Made by a program: the position numbers and the translations under genes. Positions 25,301 to 36,120 of a DNA stretch of 64,000 bases are shown piece after piece. Source of the stretch: Thermothelomyces thermophilus ATCC 42464 (Eukaryota; Ascomycota; Sordariomycetes; Sordariales; Chaetomiaceae); assembly GCF_000226095.1 (NCBI RefSeq), contig NC_016476.1:1798001-1862000 (forward strand). The letters are read 5' to 3'. The notes beneath the pieces were generated by a model. The model was not told the DNA's origin, ran no database searches, and worked only from the letters and a program-made list of their open reading frames with translations. Numbering within the stretch: position 1 is the first letter of the stretch; every line of letters starts with the position of its first letter.

Positions 25301-25993
25301 CGTCTCTACTAGCGGTATTATTACATTAGGGCAAGAATAGTTCCCTAGCCTACTACCAGACATACCGATCTCTTGGCACCTATATTCGCTCTTCTCACTT
25401 TCCTAATAGTTTTGCTATACGTACCTCTATATGTATGTCCTCGCTCCTCTATTACAAACGTTACTATCCTATTACGCTTGAAGTCCGGTAGTCTAGTTTA
25501 GACTTAAAGCTAAGCTCTTCCCTAATTAAGCCCTTAAAAATATAAGCTAGTACTAACCCTCTAAGACACTACTTAGCACCTCTAGAACTAAACCTCTGTC
25601 TGGTCAGATAGGGAGGAGCTTCGGCTTAAAAAGTCTAGGGCGTCCGAGTATTCGCGGTCATAGCAGGCAAGTCCGACTATCTAGATGGTAACGACGATAG
25701 GGACAAAGGCGGCGGTAATAATGTCCCTCTAGACAGACGTAGAAGAGTCTACTTATATAGAAAAAAATATCCCTAACTTATAAAAGAAAGAAGAACTATA
25801 TCCTATTACTCTCATCTATTAGAGCAAACGAGTGTTAAAAGCTATCTATTGTCCTTGTCTATCTGTCTAGTGCCCTTAGATAGGTAACCTCTATTTATAC
25901 CTATTATATATAGTAAAGCTCTATAGAACCGGAAAAATAAAACTATACCTTATATCCCCTCTAGTCATATTAAGAACTTCTAGCCCTAGTCTA

Positions 25994-27956
25994 ATATTTA
26001 AGGAAGGTAAGATTATACTTACGTTCTAACTTATAAAGGATAACATTATTTTCTAGTGTTCTAAAATGTAGTAAGTAGTCTAAGCTATAGTACTAAGTGC
26101 CTACCTTGAGTAATAGAGCTTCTAGGATAATATTAATATAGAATCCTTTGATAATAGCAATATCCTTAAGTGTTAAGCTCTTAATACGTAGTCTATATAG
26201 TTTATCTAGAACGTTCTCAATTACCTAAGTACCCTTCCTACTAATAGAAAAGGTCATTATACCTGCTTTAACGAACTTAGGATCTTCTACCTTAATAAAT
26301 ATCTTAGGCAAAAGGAACTTCTTGTCGTTAACTAAGTAGGTCATACTATATAAGTCTAGTAAAATGCTTTCTAAAAGAGGATAACGCTATAGAGCGACTA
26401 TACTAAACGCCCTATAGTAAGTCAAGAGCTTGCCAAGTAATTAAGGGCTAATAATTAATATATTAAGGGAACTAGGGTATCCTACCCCTAACTACCTAGA
26501 ATAGGATAGCTCTCTCTACTTAGTAATAAGTTAACTTTTTAGTCTAGCCTACTTCGGCTTATTAAGCTCCTAGCGAATCCTCTTATACTCCTTATTAGAA
26601 AGGTATAAGCATTGCTCGTTACTATAGATAGCTTACTTAAGTACGTAGCGATCTATTAGATCCTATAGATATCTTAGATACTTATAAGGACATCTTATAT
26701 TACACTGCTAACCACTATAAGAGTCTTTATATAAGTCTCTACCTCTCTCCTTACCATTCTTCTAAGCTATAGAAAGTGTTAGTATATAAGTTATTAAGAA
26801 GATTCTATACTTCTAAGAGACTCTAGATTACGTATTATTATTAATTAGGATCTCGGCTATTGTAATAAGGGTACTAAGCTCTGGAAGTAGCTATCCTATG
26901 CCATTAGCAAGCTCGATTTCTATCCTCTTATTTACTACCTAGGTTAGTAAGATATATATAGTAATAGTATTAAGGAAGGTATAAAGTCTTTATATACCTT
27001 ATACTTCCAGGATATTATATTAAATGGCTTATTAGAAGGCGACATTAAAGTTACAAATCTAGCGTTATAGATTAACTCCTAAATGCTTAGCTACGTTAAG
27101 ACTAGTTATATATTACGCTATAACTATTATATAGAGTATTACGATAGATAGTATAAGTATAGAGTAAAGTGCCTAGATAATCCCCTTAATAAGGTTAATA
27201 TCCTTCTTTCTATATACTTTTATAGCTTTATAGAGTTTAGGATCTATAGTATATACTAGCTAGTATTATAGCTATCCTATCTGCTTACTAACGTCTATAG
27301 TATATATAATATCCTTATAAAAGGAGTCTTATAGTTATACGAATTCAGCTATAATAGCTATATTAGAAGGTATCAAATCTATAGATATCAAGGGCGATAA
27401 TCCTTCTTAGAGCTACTCTTAGGAAGCTAGGATAAGGTTATCTCTAGCTTACTTATAGGTTAGGCGTTATAGAACTTCTAGATCTAGCTTACGGTCGCCA
27501 TTAGGGTTAACAAATCCCTATATACTAGCAAATTTAGCCTACGATTATAATTTAATATACTATAAGTTCTAGGAACTAGGCCCTATAAGGTACGTAGAAG
27601 TCTTAACTAGGATCTTAGATATAATAGACAGATACATCGTCAAAAGCATATTAAAGTAGGGTAAGAGAGTTTATAATAGAAGAAGCTACCACTGATATTA
27701 AAGATACGTCGGCAGAGGAGTAGTTAAGGCACCAGGCTTATAACTACCGAACGTAGTAGAAGCTCCGGGAGCGTTGAAAGCAGTCTGTAGTGGGTGGCTA
27801 TACGAATGAGACAGTGCCTTGTTAAACTATCCACAAAGGAGACAAAAACGACTAATATTTATAGACAAAGGAACTGGCTAATGCGTTGGTAACGACGCCT
27901 CATACGCTGTGGCACGTATGTGGCTAATACTCTTAGAAGCTCCACAGCTTCTGACA
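25994..27956 (-). mobile_element. Element E: Ty1/copia LTR retrotransposon (minus), only the 5' part visible
   Basis: Same family as element D in opposite orientation: the reverse complement of 27744-25994 aligns with 41620-43371, covering the primer-site region and Gag. The 5' LTR is 27745-27956 (212 bp). The element is cut at 25994 by insertion of G, and its 3' half and 3' LTR must lie left of the window. A GTTATAAGCCTGGTGCC run, the probable primer-binding region, directly follows the LTR. The copy of the target duplication on the gene side is ACCCT (27957-27961). Confidence 0.85.
27745..27956 (-). repeat. 5' LTR of element E
   Basis: 212 bp, the same length as the LTRs of D but differing from them by transversions as well as transitions, so it belongs to a diverged sublineage. 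It borders the gene island and is visibly less AT-shifted than the sequence to its left. Confidence 0.88.
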
Positions 27957-28210
27957 ACCCTAGAACACCAGAGCGGGCAACTACTGAATAATTATAGCAT
28001 TTGCTCCTTTTGTTTACCTCGGGCCGGCTGATCAGATCGGCAAGTAGGAATCGAGTTAGCCAGGTCTTTCGCCAAAAGAAAGAATAATTCATGGATGTTC
28101 AAAAAGGTTCATGTTATCATGTGAGCTTGATCTCCGTTTGTGTTTGATGTTTTAGGCAGTTAACCATGCCCTCGCTGGTTTCAGCCGTGCATCTGAATTG
28201 AGCCGTTGCC

Positions 28211-28981
28211 ATGCGCTTCTCGCTCTACATGGCGCTCATTTCCACGCTCGCGGCGGTAGCCGAGTGCAGCAGCTTCCAGCAGCAGTGCTCCAAGCTCGCC
28301 AGCAAGCTCAAGATCGAGAATGCTACCGCCTGGTTCTCCGAGTACGTGGCCGCTGGCACCAACATGTCCTTCCCAGACACGGACCCGTCGTGCGCCCAGG
28401 GCAGCCTGGTGGTCGATGTCGACTTCTGCCGCGTCGCCCCGTACGTTGCCACGTCCCACCGTTCGGGCATCAGCATGGAGGCCTGGCTGCCCAAGAACTG
28501 GACCGGCCGGTTCCTGAGCACGGGCAACGGCGGTCTCAATGGCTGTCTCTCGTACGACGACATGGCCTACACGGTCGAGCTTGGCTTCTCCACCGTCGGC
28601 GCCAAAAACTGCCACAACGGCCACAACGGCACCTCGGGCGCCCCCTTCCTCAATAACCCCGACGTATTAGTCGTGGACTTTGCCTGGCCGTCCGTTCACA
28701 CCAACGCTGTGGTAGGCAAGCAGATCTCGGAAGCCAGACGTACCTGACGCCCGAGCAGTGGGACGCCGTGAACGCCGACGTCCTGGCGCAGTGCGATGGC
28801 CTAGGCGGCTACGTCGACGGCATCATCGAGGACCCGGAACTCTGCCGGTACCGCCTTCGTCGGCGGCCGCGCCGGCGGCGAGGTCGCCTTCCGCCGCAGG
28901 CATTGCAAGTACCCGCTGCGGAACACGTACGGGGGCAAGGGAGACCCCAAGGATCCCGACAGCTGGCAGTGCGTTCTGTGA
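28211..28981 (+). pseudogene. Feruloyl esterase / tannase-family pseudogene, two internal deletions
   Basis: The start (ATG 28211) gives a signal peptide, then a typical tannase/feruloyl esterase B N-terminus (ISMEAWLPKNWTGRFLSTGN, NPDVLVVDFA). After VVGKQISE (about 28728) the frame jumps to the +1 shifted segment TYLTPEQWDAVNADVLAQCD, which in the family lies some 80-100 residues further on. A second gap follows ELCR (about 28847). The family C-terminus (HCKYPLRNTYGGKGD through SWQCVL) then ends at TGA 28979-28981 in the original frame. The stretch with the nucleophile Ser (GCSTGG type) and the region of the acid and His are missing. The remaining sequence is GC-rich and without RIP stops, so deletion rather than RIP broke it. 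Secreted enzymes of this family release ferulate from arabinoxylan or pectin, or hydrolyse gallate esters. Confidence 0.85.
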
Positions 28982-30125
28982 GAACAACCTCCCCTGCCCC
29001 AACCCTTTCCAGCCGCACGGACAATGGTGGGTACAAGGAATTTCTCTTCGTGGCGGTGTGGAGGGAAGGGGGTTGATCAAGACCTGGGGAGGTCCTGATG
29101 AAATATTAAGGCTGAGTTGCATGGCGCTTTGCTTTTTGAAGGATTGTCGAAAAAGGAAAAAAAAAAAGAAACCATTCAATGGATCTTCACCCACGGTGGC
29201 ATCATCGGTGGCCTATAGCCCTGTGAAAGTTGACCAGTTTCCAAAGTCGAAGCAACCAGTGACGCAATCTTCGGAGGCCAAGTGGGCGTCCATGCTGAAA
29301 CACCACGAAACGATGTGGACGGCCCTTGAACGTAAATGCTGCTGACTTAAGGGAAAGCGGTAGAACGTGTGTGACCTTGAAGTACATACATCACGCACAT
29401 AATAGTTTGACTACAGCATACTGGATCATCGGGCGAAACCCGATCTGCCCAAGTCATCTAATGATCCGATGCCAGCTTAGAAACCCGGATTTGTTTGCGT
29501 TAATTAGGCGAGCAGTTTCCCGGTTAATATCCTGTCGAGAGGGATTTGTGATCACGCTCGCGGGGTATCCGTGCTGACATCAGACGATAACCTCTTGTAT
29601 ATAGATTGCGCGATTCATTCTCACGTAGTCCTTGACTCTGCTCTCCGACCTGATTGTTACTCCGAAATCGAAACAGAATTGAAATGGGGTGAATTTGCTC
29701 ACTCGCTTCTGAATCGATCCTCTTTGAGTCTGGTTCGCTTTTCGCACTGATTTGAGACCGCCAGTCGAGCTTGCTTGTCTCTGAACTTTTAAAACATACC
29801 CAACTCACAGTATCCTCAGAGGACGTCGTACCTTGACAGTTGTGTGGTGTTCCGTATGTAATCCGTACACTAATTACTATTAGTTGTGGGCAGGAACCAG
29901 ACTACGGAGTAAGTAGGACCGTTTCGTAAAAACCTTGCTTTTTCAGATTTTCCCCACATCAAGCGTGGGGGAGCCGGGCCGGCGCGTGTGTGGGGAGCGG
30001 GTCCCGAGGCTCCCGTGCCGAGAACCGAAGTGGCCGACGACAACTTTGAGAACTTCCACTTTCCGATCTCGTCGACGCCGGCTCTCTTGTTGTGCAGGGA
30101 GCGGAGTCCGTCAACCCAAGCCAGC
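28982..30125. other. Intergenic, no gene seen
   Basis: About 1.1 kb between the esterase pseudogene and the hydrolase gene. It has an A-rich run near 29155-29170 and one TACGGAGTA at 29903-29911. No frame with recognisable protein content. The right part probably holds the promoter of the hydrolase. Confidence 0.5.
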
Positions 30126-31492
30126 ATGGCGCCAAAGACACCGCTACCGCCCGTACCGACGGTCGCAGAGACCTTGAAGCATCCTGCCTATCCGACGGCG
30201 ACATGGAACCTCGAGCCGGACCGCAAGGGTCTGGTGCCGGTCGCCGAAGGCCGCGGCGGTCCCTTCAACATGTCCTGGGAGATCCATGGCGTCGGGCCAA
30301 TCAGGCTTATTGTGAGTGATATCGCTCGTCTGGCAATGTCTCCTCCTCATCTTTCTCATCCCCGCCCCTCTCAGTCCACTCCCCCGCTCTCTCTTCGTTC
30401 TCACGGACTAAGCGGTTGGCTCACTCATTCCAATCGTTCGACTAAACTAACTCACCCGCCTCGCTTCACCCAACGGGATGGCAGCTCATCATGGGCCTCG
30501 GCGGATTTAGGACGGCCTGGCAGCGGCAGACGCTACACTTTGGCCACGAGCGGCGGGACCGGTACTCTGTCCTGCTGATCGACAACCGCGGCATGGGCGA
30601 CAGCGACAAGCCGCTCATGCGCTACAGCACCAGCGAGATGGCCCTCGACATCGTCGAGGTGCTGGCCAGTCCGGACGTCGGCTGGCTGCCCTCGTCTTAC
30701 CCGCTGCCGCCTTCGCCTCCCGCTCCCGCTCCCGCTCCCGCTCCCGAGCGGACCCTGCACGTGGTCGGCATCTCGCTCGGCGGCATGATCGCCCAGGAGC
30801 TCGCCGTCGTCCTGGCCGAGTACCTCTCGAGCCTGTCGCTCATCTGCACCGCCGCCGTGGTCGAGAACACGGCCTCCTTCGCCGAGCACATGGCCCAGCG
30901 CGCCTCCCTGATCCTGCCCAAGTCGGTCGACCGCTCCGTCGCCGACGCCGCCCGCCGCATCTTCGCCCCGTCCTGGCTCGCCCTCCCGGACGACGTCCGC
31001 CTGCCCGACCCGGCCACGACTCCCAAGTGCAAACCCCCCCGGGCCGCCGCCGCCGAGGGCGGGAGCGGGAGCGGGAGCGGGAGTGGAAACGGCGGCGAGG
31101 GCGAGGGCGGGGGCCGGTACCTCAAGTTCGAGACCAACGCGCAGCGGTTCGTCGCGCAGGAGCTGCACAAGCGCCTCGACCCGGCCGGCCGCTTCACCCT
31201 CAAGGGCTTCCTGCTGCAGCTGATCGCGGCCGGGTGGCACCGCAAGACGCCCGCCCAGCTGGCCGCCATGGCGGACCGCGTCGGCCGCGACCGGATCCTC
31301 GTCATGCACGGCACCGAGGACGGCATGATCAGCGTGCCGCACGGCCGGAAGCTGATCGACTACGTGCGGCCGGCCAAGGGAATCATTGTGGAAGGCATGG
31401 GGCACGCGCCCCTGGTGGAGAGGTGGGAATGGTTCAACCAAGTCATAGAGGAGCAGTGTCTGCTGGGAGAGCGCTTGGATGGGAGGGCGTAA
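30126..31492 (+). CDS. Alpha/beta-fold hydrolase with low-complexity inserts (2 exons)
   Basis: Exons 30126-30311 and 30485-31492 (intron 173 bp, GTGAGT..CAG, phase 0) give 397 residues. Seen: the oxyanion-side loop IMGLGG (about 63-68), the DNRGMGDSD strand-turn (95-103), nucleophile elbow GISLGG with Ser159, an acid-loop candidate in HGTEDGMISVP and the His in GMGHAP near the C-terminus. This is the layout of soluble alpha/beta hydrolases of the enol-lactonase/esterase type; the substrate cannot be named. Two inserts are unusual: a Pro/Ala repeat just before the nucleophile strand and a Gly/Ser/Glu-rich run in the cap region. No signal peptide, so probably intracellular. It converges with N-myristoyltransferase, with 287 bp between the stops. 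ATG 30126 was chosen because the upstream sequence lacks family resemblance. Confidence 0.88.
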
Positions 31493-31779
31493 AATGTGTG
31501 TTTGGATATAACCAAGGGGGGGAGGAGGAGGAGTTCTTGGGTTGATGAGCAACGTTGATGTCGATATAAAACGAGGTCTTCCTGCTTTCTTTCTGTTTCG
31601 GGGGACCCCATTCGAGCGATTGGATAAATCAGAGTAACAACGCAAATAATGAGACCATAATTTTGTACGTGTAGCAAGGCGCCGGTATTTCATCTTTTTC
31701 TGCATTCTTGGTGGTATCTGCCGACGTATTTCAGAGTCGCCTGCCTCCCCTCACTGGCTTCAACTGAATGAACCCGCCT

Positions 31780-33631
31780 TCAAAGCATGACAAACCCGAC
31801 CCCGCTCGACACGCCTTCTTCCAGCTGGTTCCTCTTGTTGACGCCGCCGTGGATCGGATTCGCCTTGTAGTTGAAGAGGTAGTAATGCAGCTGCCCGTCG
31901 CCGGGCCCAAACTTCTGCTGCTCCAAGAATAGCGAGTTGTCCATGAGTGACAGCGCGTTGAATACGTCGAAATTGTGACGCTTGGCTAGGATAAGCGCGT
32001 CGGCCATCAGGGCGTTCAGGCGGGCCTTGAGCGCCGAGCGGTCGTCGGGAGCCGTAAAGACCACCTCGGTCGCGTAGTAAAACAGGTAGGCGGCACGGAT
32101 GGATGAGTACTTGGTTGACTGGATGACTGACGATTCGAGGCAGTAAAAGGAGAAGAAGTCGGTGATCTTGCCATTTTCGTCCTACAAAGGATTGCGATGA
32201 GTAAGCTGCGCGCGATGCAGGGGCCTTTGAATGCATACCTCGACCACATATGACCAGACCACCTGCTCATCTTGTGAGTCCTTCTTGTGCAGCAGCCAGT
32301 GCTCGGCCTCGGTCCTATCCCACACCGGAGTGAGGTCAAACCGCTTCAAGTACCGTTCGAGGAGATCGTGAACGGCCTCCAGATCCTTCGCCTCCAGTTC
32401 CCGAAGCCCGCGGGTCGACGTGTGGTCTGGGAGGTTGTACTTCCTCGCCTGGTACGCCGGCTTGCTGTTTGGCGGACACGGGCTGAATCCCACCTCGTAC
32501 AGCTTCATCCAGTTCAGCGCGCGGTGGTAGTAGCGGCACGTGCTTACTGGCCGCGGGAGAACGATCCCGCCCGTGTAGATGGCCTGCCAGATGCCCTCCA
32601 GGTTGACGCGCCGGGTGATTTCCTTGATGAGGACGGGTGCGAGTCGCTTGCCTCTTAGTTTCTTGTGGACGCAGAGAAAGTTGACCTCGGAGCTACGAAT
32701 GATCTTGTCCCGTACGCGCATCTCGGTAGGGATGGCCGAGATGAATGCGCAGAGCGTGTTGCCGCTGCGGATCCCGACGTGCCATTCCTTTCTCCAGCCT
32801 GGGGACAAAAGAGACCTGAACGGTGTTAGCGCAAACAAAACTGTTGAGAGGAATAAAAAAAAAAATTCGAGGCCCGTTTGCTTACCATTTCAACAGCGAC
32901 TTGGAGTATCTGAACCTGAACATGGCTTCATCGTCCTCCACATAGTGCCCGTAGAGCAGTTTCTCCACCTCCTCCAACTCCGAGTCGTTGGTAAGGTCCA
33001 TGGTGACCCAACGGAACGGCTCGAGAGCAAGTGGTATGGGCTCCGTCGCAATGTCCTCGACCTTCTGGATCTTCAAGGGTCCCTCCTCGATCAACTTGGG
33101 CTCCTCCTCCCCGAACTGAGGAACGGGCTGGGTACTCCAGAATTTGTACGACGCCATATCCTTTCGGTTCTTCCCGCTGCTTGCTAGGCCAGTCATGATG
33201 TCCTGAAGTTTCAGCTTCTTGAACGCCTCGATAGCCTTGGAAGTGATGTCGGAGGATCCTTCCCCCCCAAGGAGCTCGTTGGCAAGGGCCGGGTTCAAGG
33301 CAATGAATTCGCTGATTTGCTGCGGCGTTAAACCTTCAAGCGCCTTCTTGGGATCGGCCTCGGCCTGTGCTGCCGACGGTCCCCCTCGCCCCAGCGCGTC
33401 AGAGAGCGTTTGCTTGACCTTCTTCTTCTTGCCCTTCTTTTTCTTCTTCTTTACGGCCCCTTCGCCGCCACCTCCAGCGGCTGTTTGGGTTGCGCCAACA
33501 TCGGCTTCCGAGCCGGACTCGTCCTCCGATTCGGGGGCAGCCTGTTTGCTGGTCGCGTCGGCGGTCTGATCGGCAGCTTCCTGAGCCGCTTGCTCCTTGG
33601 TCGGATCGACCTGCTTCGACTCTTCGGCCAT
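31780..33631 (-). CDS. NMT1: Glycylpeptide N-tetradecanoyltransferase (N-myristoyltransferase), 3 exons
   Basis: Exons 33631-32886, 32815-32239 and 32181-31780 give 574 residues. Introns are 70 bp (branch GCTAAC, acceptor CAG) and 57 bp. The enzyme moves myristate from myristoyl-CoA to the N-terminal Gly of proteins in the cytosol. The N-terminus is acidic, then poly-Lys (61-74), the ribosome-binding segment of the family. The core starts with [11 protein letters not shown] (163-173), followed by the Arg-rich CoA-binding stretch [14 protein letters not shown], the AIYTGG strand and the C-terminal GVGFVML; the free C-terminal carboxylate takes part in catalysis in this family. Length matches fungal NMTs. 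Met at 33631 was chosen over the in-frame Met 43 codons upstream because the core pattern starts here. It diverges from the gene at 34478. Confidence 0.97.
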
Positions 33632-34477
33632 GACGGATGTCAGATTCGAGGCAAGATGGAGATCGCTAAATCTTCTTCTTTCCCATGCGAAGATTGGCTC
33701 GAGATATGTGTTGACGGTTTCAGGAGGAGCCTCGTCTAGCAGACTCCGTCGCGTTGGCACAACTTGGAGTGGGGCAGAGCTCTGTTGAACTGCAACATTC
33801 GGCCCTCCGCGGGGTCGAGATGGAGCGGGCCTGCGTTCCTCTCGTCGGAAGTACCTGATACAGGCCCACTCCAGGGGTCGTTATTGGCCAATTATCGATA
33901 AGATCGGGGCCAATTGCTGTAATGCAGAAAGACGGGTTTCATACTCGTAAAGTGTACGGACTAATCTGTACTAATAACTATACGGAGTATGGATCACTTG
34001 ATCCGAATCTGTATGTAAGGTATGTACGGAGCACACGTAACGTTCTGTGCGGTACAACCTTCACTGCCTTTTTGGTTCTTGGCTGCCACTAAGGCCGAGG
34101 CTAACCTTCGCACTTCAATACGATCTTCGTTTGCGTTTTGAACTAATAACTCTACGGATAACATAGATTTTATTATCCAGCAATCTGACCAGCAATTCCA
34201 TGATGCTCATTTACTCGACATTCCATCCGAGTTCTCGGAAGACCAAGATGCAAGGATCGTGTGCCTGAAAGGCCGGGTTGGTGGGGAGCTTATGATTGGT
34301 TTGCTGAACTGCTCCGCCACTGCTGCCTCCTGATGGTACTTGTGCCTCTTCGGGCGACGCGAGGGATGAGCTGAGAATCCGTTCCCGCTTCACCCTGACA
34401 TATCATCATTCGTTTGGCATGACATTGGTGCTTCATTTCCTCTAACATTCATTTTTTTGTAATCGCTCTTTGCCATC
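33632..34477. other. Divergent promoter region, NMT and membrane protein
   Basis: 846 bp between two start codons on opposite strands. TACGGAGTA at 33981-33989 and a near copy TACGGAGCA at 34024-34032. A short T run (34452-34458) lies just before the plus-strand start. No other gene seen. Confidence 0.5.
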
Positions 34478-35677
34478 ATGGGCAAGCCAAGTACTTCATC
34501 GCTTCCCGGCATTGCCGGGAGCAGCTCAGAAGCTGACGCCGTGTCGCTTCACACCCAACCTGGCGAGCATGCGTACGACGATGATGTGCCGGAGCTGCAG
34601 CCTGCAGACTTGCCGCCTCCCTACTCGGACATTGAGCCTGGCACAGCTGACAACGAGCCTGTTCTCCCAACCATTGCTCGCCCTTCGTATATTCTTGTCG
34701 ACCTCGCAGAGAAAGATCTGTACACGGTTGATGCCAACACTGGCGCCGAATCCTTCATGTGCGAAATCCTCGACAATGACCCGGTACTCCTGGAACGTCA
34801 AATCAAACTTTCAGCAGCCAAACCGCCTCGTCCCTCGGTCCGCATCCGCGGCACCCGCAGTCAGACCGTTCGGGAGAACGGCAAGTCGGAGAGGAAAACC
34901 GTTACCGACTTCGATGTGGTGGTCGAGCTCACGCCCTACCTCTTCTCGGATGCCCCTAGAGGCCAGTCTTGGAGACGACTGCGCACCGTCGAGAACACCG
35001 AGAAGACTCGGCGAGGCACCATCTTCCCGAAACGTGCCCCCGGCGTGCGGCGAGATATCGAAATCTCCAACCCGAAGCCCGCCCTGGCCGAGTGGTGCCA
35101 TCGGTACTGCGCAAGTCATGCCGGTGTCAAGGCATTCGTCCTGCGTCGCCAGGTAACTGGCTTCGACCAGGAGAAGCTGAAGCTGAAGCTGGAAACCCTG
35201 GTCCGCGGCACAAACTACCGGGGACACATCGACATCACGTTCCCTGTCAAGGATGACTACGTCGTGGTGTACAACGCCTGCAGAGTCAATCGGTGGCGAT
35301 TAACGCCATGGATCGTTTGGTTCTGCTATCTTACCTTCTTGTGGCTGTTCACCTGGCCCTTCCTCTTCTTCAGGACGAAGTGGTTCGAGGTCGCCATTGC
35401 CGAGTGGCCTTTCTCGGTCACGGAAGCGAATGGCGACAAGCGATATGTCAGCATGTCTGAGGAGCATATCTACAACCTTTGGGGTCGCGCCATCAGCCGG
35501 GCGGTTCTGTCGAAACGTCAGGGTACGCTGTCAGAGGAGGACCTCATCGCCTCACAGACCACTCCGGACGAGCCATTTGCCGGTTTGCTGGAACACGCAC
35601 CTAGGTTCCTCAGGGACGGCGTCAATGCCATATCCGCAGTAAATCGCCAATTGGGTTGGGGCGGAGATTCGTGGTAA
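34478..35677 (+). CDS. Fungal membrane protein of unknown function with a PPxY motif
   Basis: Single exon, 399 residues, ATG in context ATCATGG. The N-terminal ~65 residues are disordered and acidic and contain LPPPYSD (45-51), a PPxY motif that WW domains such as those of Rsp5/Nedd4 ligases bind (known for the motif; inferred here). A conserved middle part follows (PPRPSVRIRGTRSQT, FDVVVELTPYLFSD, RTVENTEKTRRG). There is one clear membrane span of aromatic residues near 278-298, then a cytosolic-looking C-terminus with an aromatic/basic cluster. I have seen relatives annotated only as hypothetical across ascomycetes. It is convergent with the next gene. Confidence 0.85.
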   Translation: MGKPSTSSLPGIAGSSSEADAVSLHTQPGEHAYDDDVPELQPADLPPPYSDIEPGTADNEPVLPTIARPSYILVDLAEKDLYTVDANTGAESFMCEILDNDPVLLERQIKLSAAKPPRPSVRIRGTRSQTVRENGKSERKTVTDFDVVVELTPYLFSDAPRGQSWRRLRTVENTEKTRRGTIFPKRAPGVRRDIEISNPKPALAEWCHRYCASHAGVKAFVLRRQVTGFDQEKLKLKLETLVRGTNYRGHIDITFPVKDDYVVVYNACRVNRWRLTPWIVWFCYLTFLWLFTWPFLFFRTKWFEVAIAEWPFSVTEANGDKRYVSMSEEHIYNLWGRAISRAVLSKRQGTLSEEDLIASQTTPDEPFAGLLEHAPRFLRDGVNAISAVNRQLGWGGDSW

Positions 35678-36120
35678 CGCCCTGCGAATGTTATCAACAA
35701 TTCTTAGCTTATCGATAGTTTAGGATAATGCGATATTTTTCTATGGCAAGTCTAAGTCTCGCCGCTGGCGTTCGATAATTTGTCTCTCTGCTCGACATGG
35801 CGTTTATTTTACTCTCTAGCCTTAGTACTCTCCCCAACATGGCCCTTCATTCGATATTTGGTATTAACAGCATCCTGCAAACTCTTAGTGGAAGCAACGC
35901 TTGCTCCTCTACGACCTCACGTGTTGGCCTGATATGAGGGCAAAGGGAGAATTTAGAGAAGCCAGTTTCGGCGAGAGTGCTCTGCTCCAATGGCCCTGTT
36001 TGGACTTAGCTTCTGCGCGCCCCAATTTCTGGAACAAACTGATGACACGGCTTCCGAAGCCAGTGTCCTCCTACTCTAGCTCCCCATCATCGAACTCTAC
36101 ATATAGCTCATGTCTAGTCT
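35678..36120. other. Convergent 3' region, no gene seen
   Basis: 443 bp between two stop codons on opposite strands, AT-richer than the genes around it; probably the two 3' untranslated regions. Confidence 0.5.

Larger units (their letters stand above)
14858..25993 (-). mobile_element. Element G: unclassified LTR retrotransposon (minus), interrupted by elements A and C
   Basis: Its pieces are 22416-25993 and 14858-15221, contiguous once C and one TAACC are removed. The right edge is at 25993, where copia element E resumes with its ATATTTAAGG; the implied target copy is ATATT, 25994-25998. The first few hundred bases left of 25993 look like an LTR (start TAGACTAGGG on the minus strand, from TGGACTAGGG). 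A long minus-strand Gag-like frame runs roughly 25300-22420 with only TAG/TAA breaks. It has Lys/Glu-rich and Arg-rich parts but no zinc knuckle that I can see. A retropepsin-like remnant (NTRS for DTGS) lies at 14975-14986. RT and integrase would lie left of the insertion of A, outside the window or lost. The clade is unknown. Confidence 0.6.

Noticed and set aside
27957-28210. Possible spread of RIP from element E into the esterase pseudogene
   Set aside because: Base composition returns to normal within a short distance of the LTR and the pseudogene has no TAG/TAA excess; its defects are deletions.
30533-31705. Minus-strand frame of 390 codons across the alpha/beta hydrolase
   Set aside because: GC-rich shadow of the real gene; low-complexity composition and no family motifs, whereas the plus strand carries GISLGG and the splice sites.
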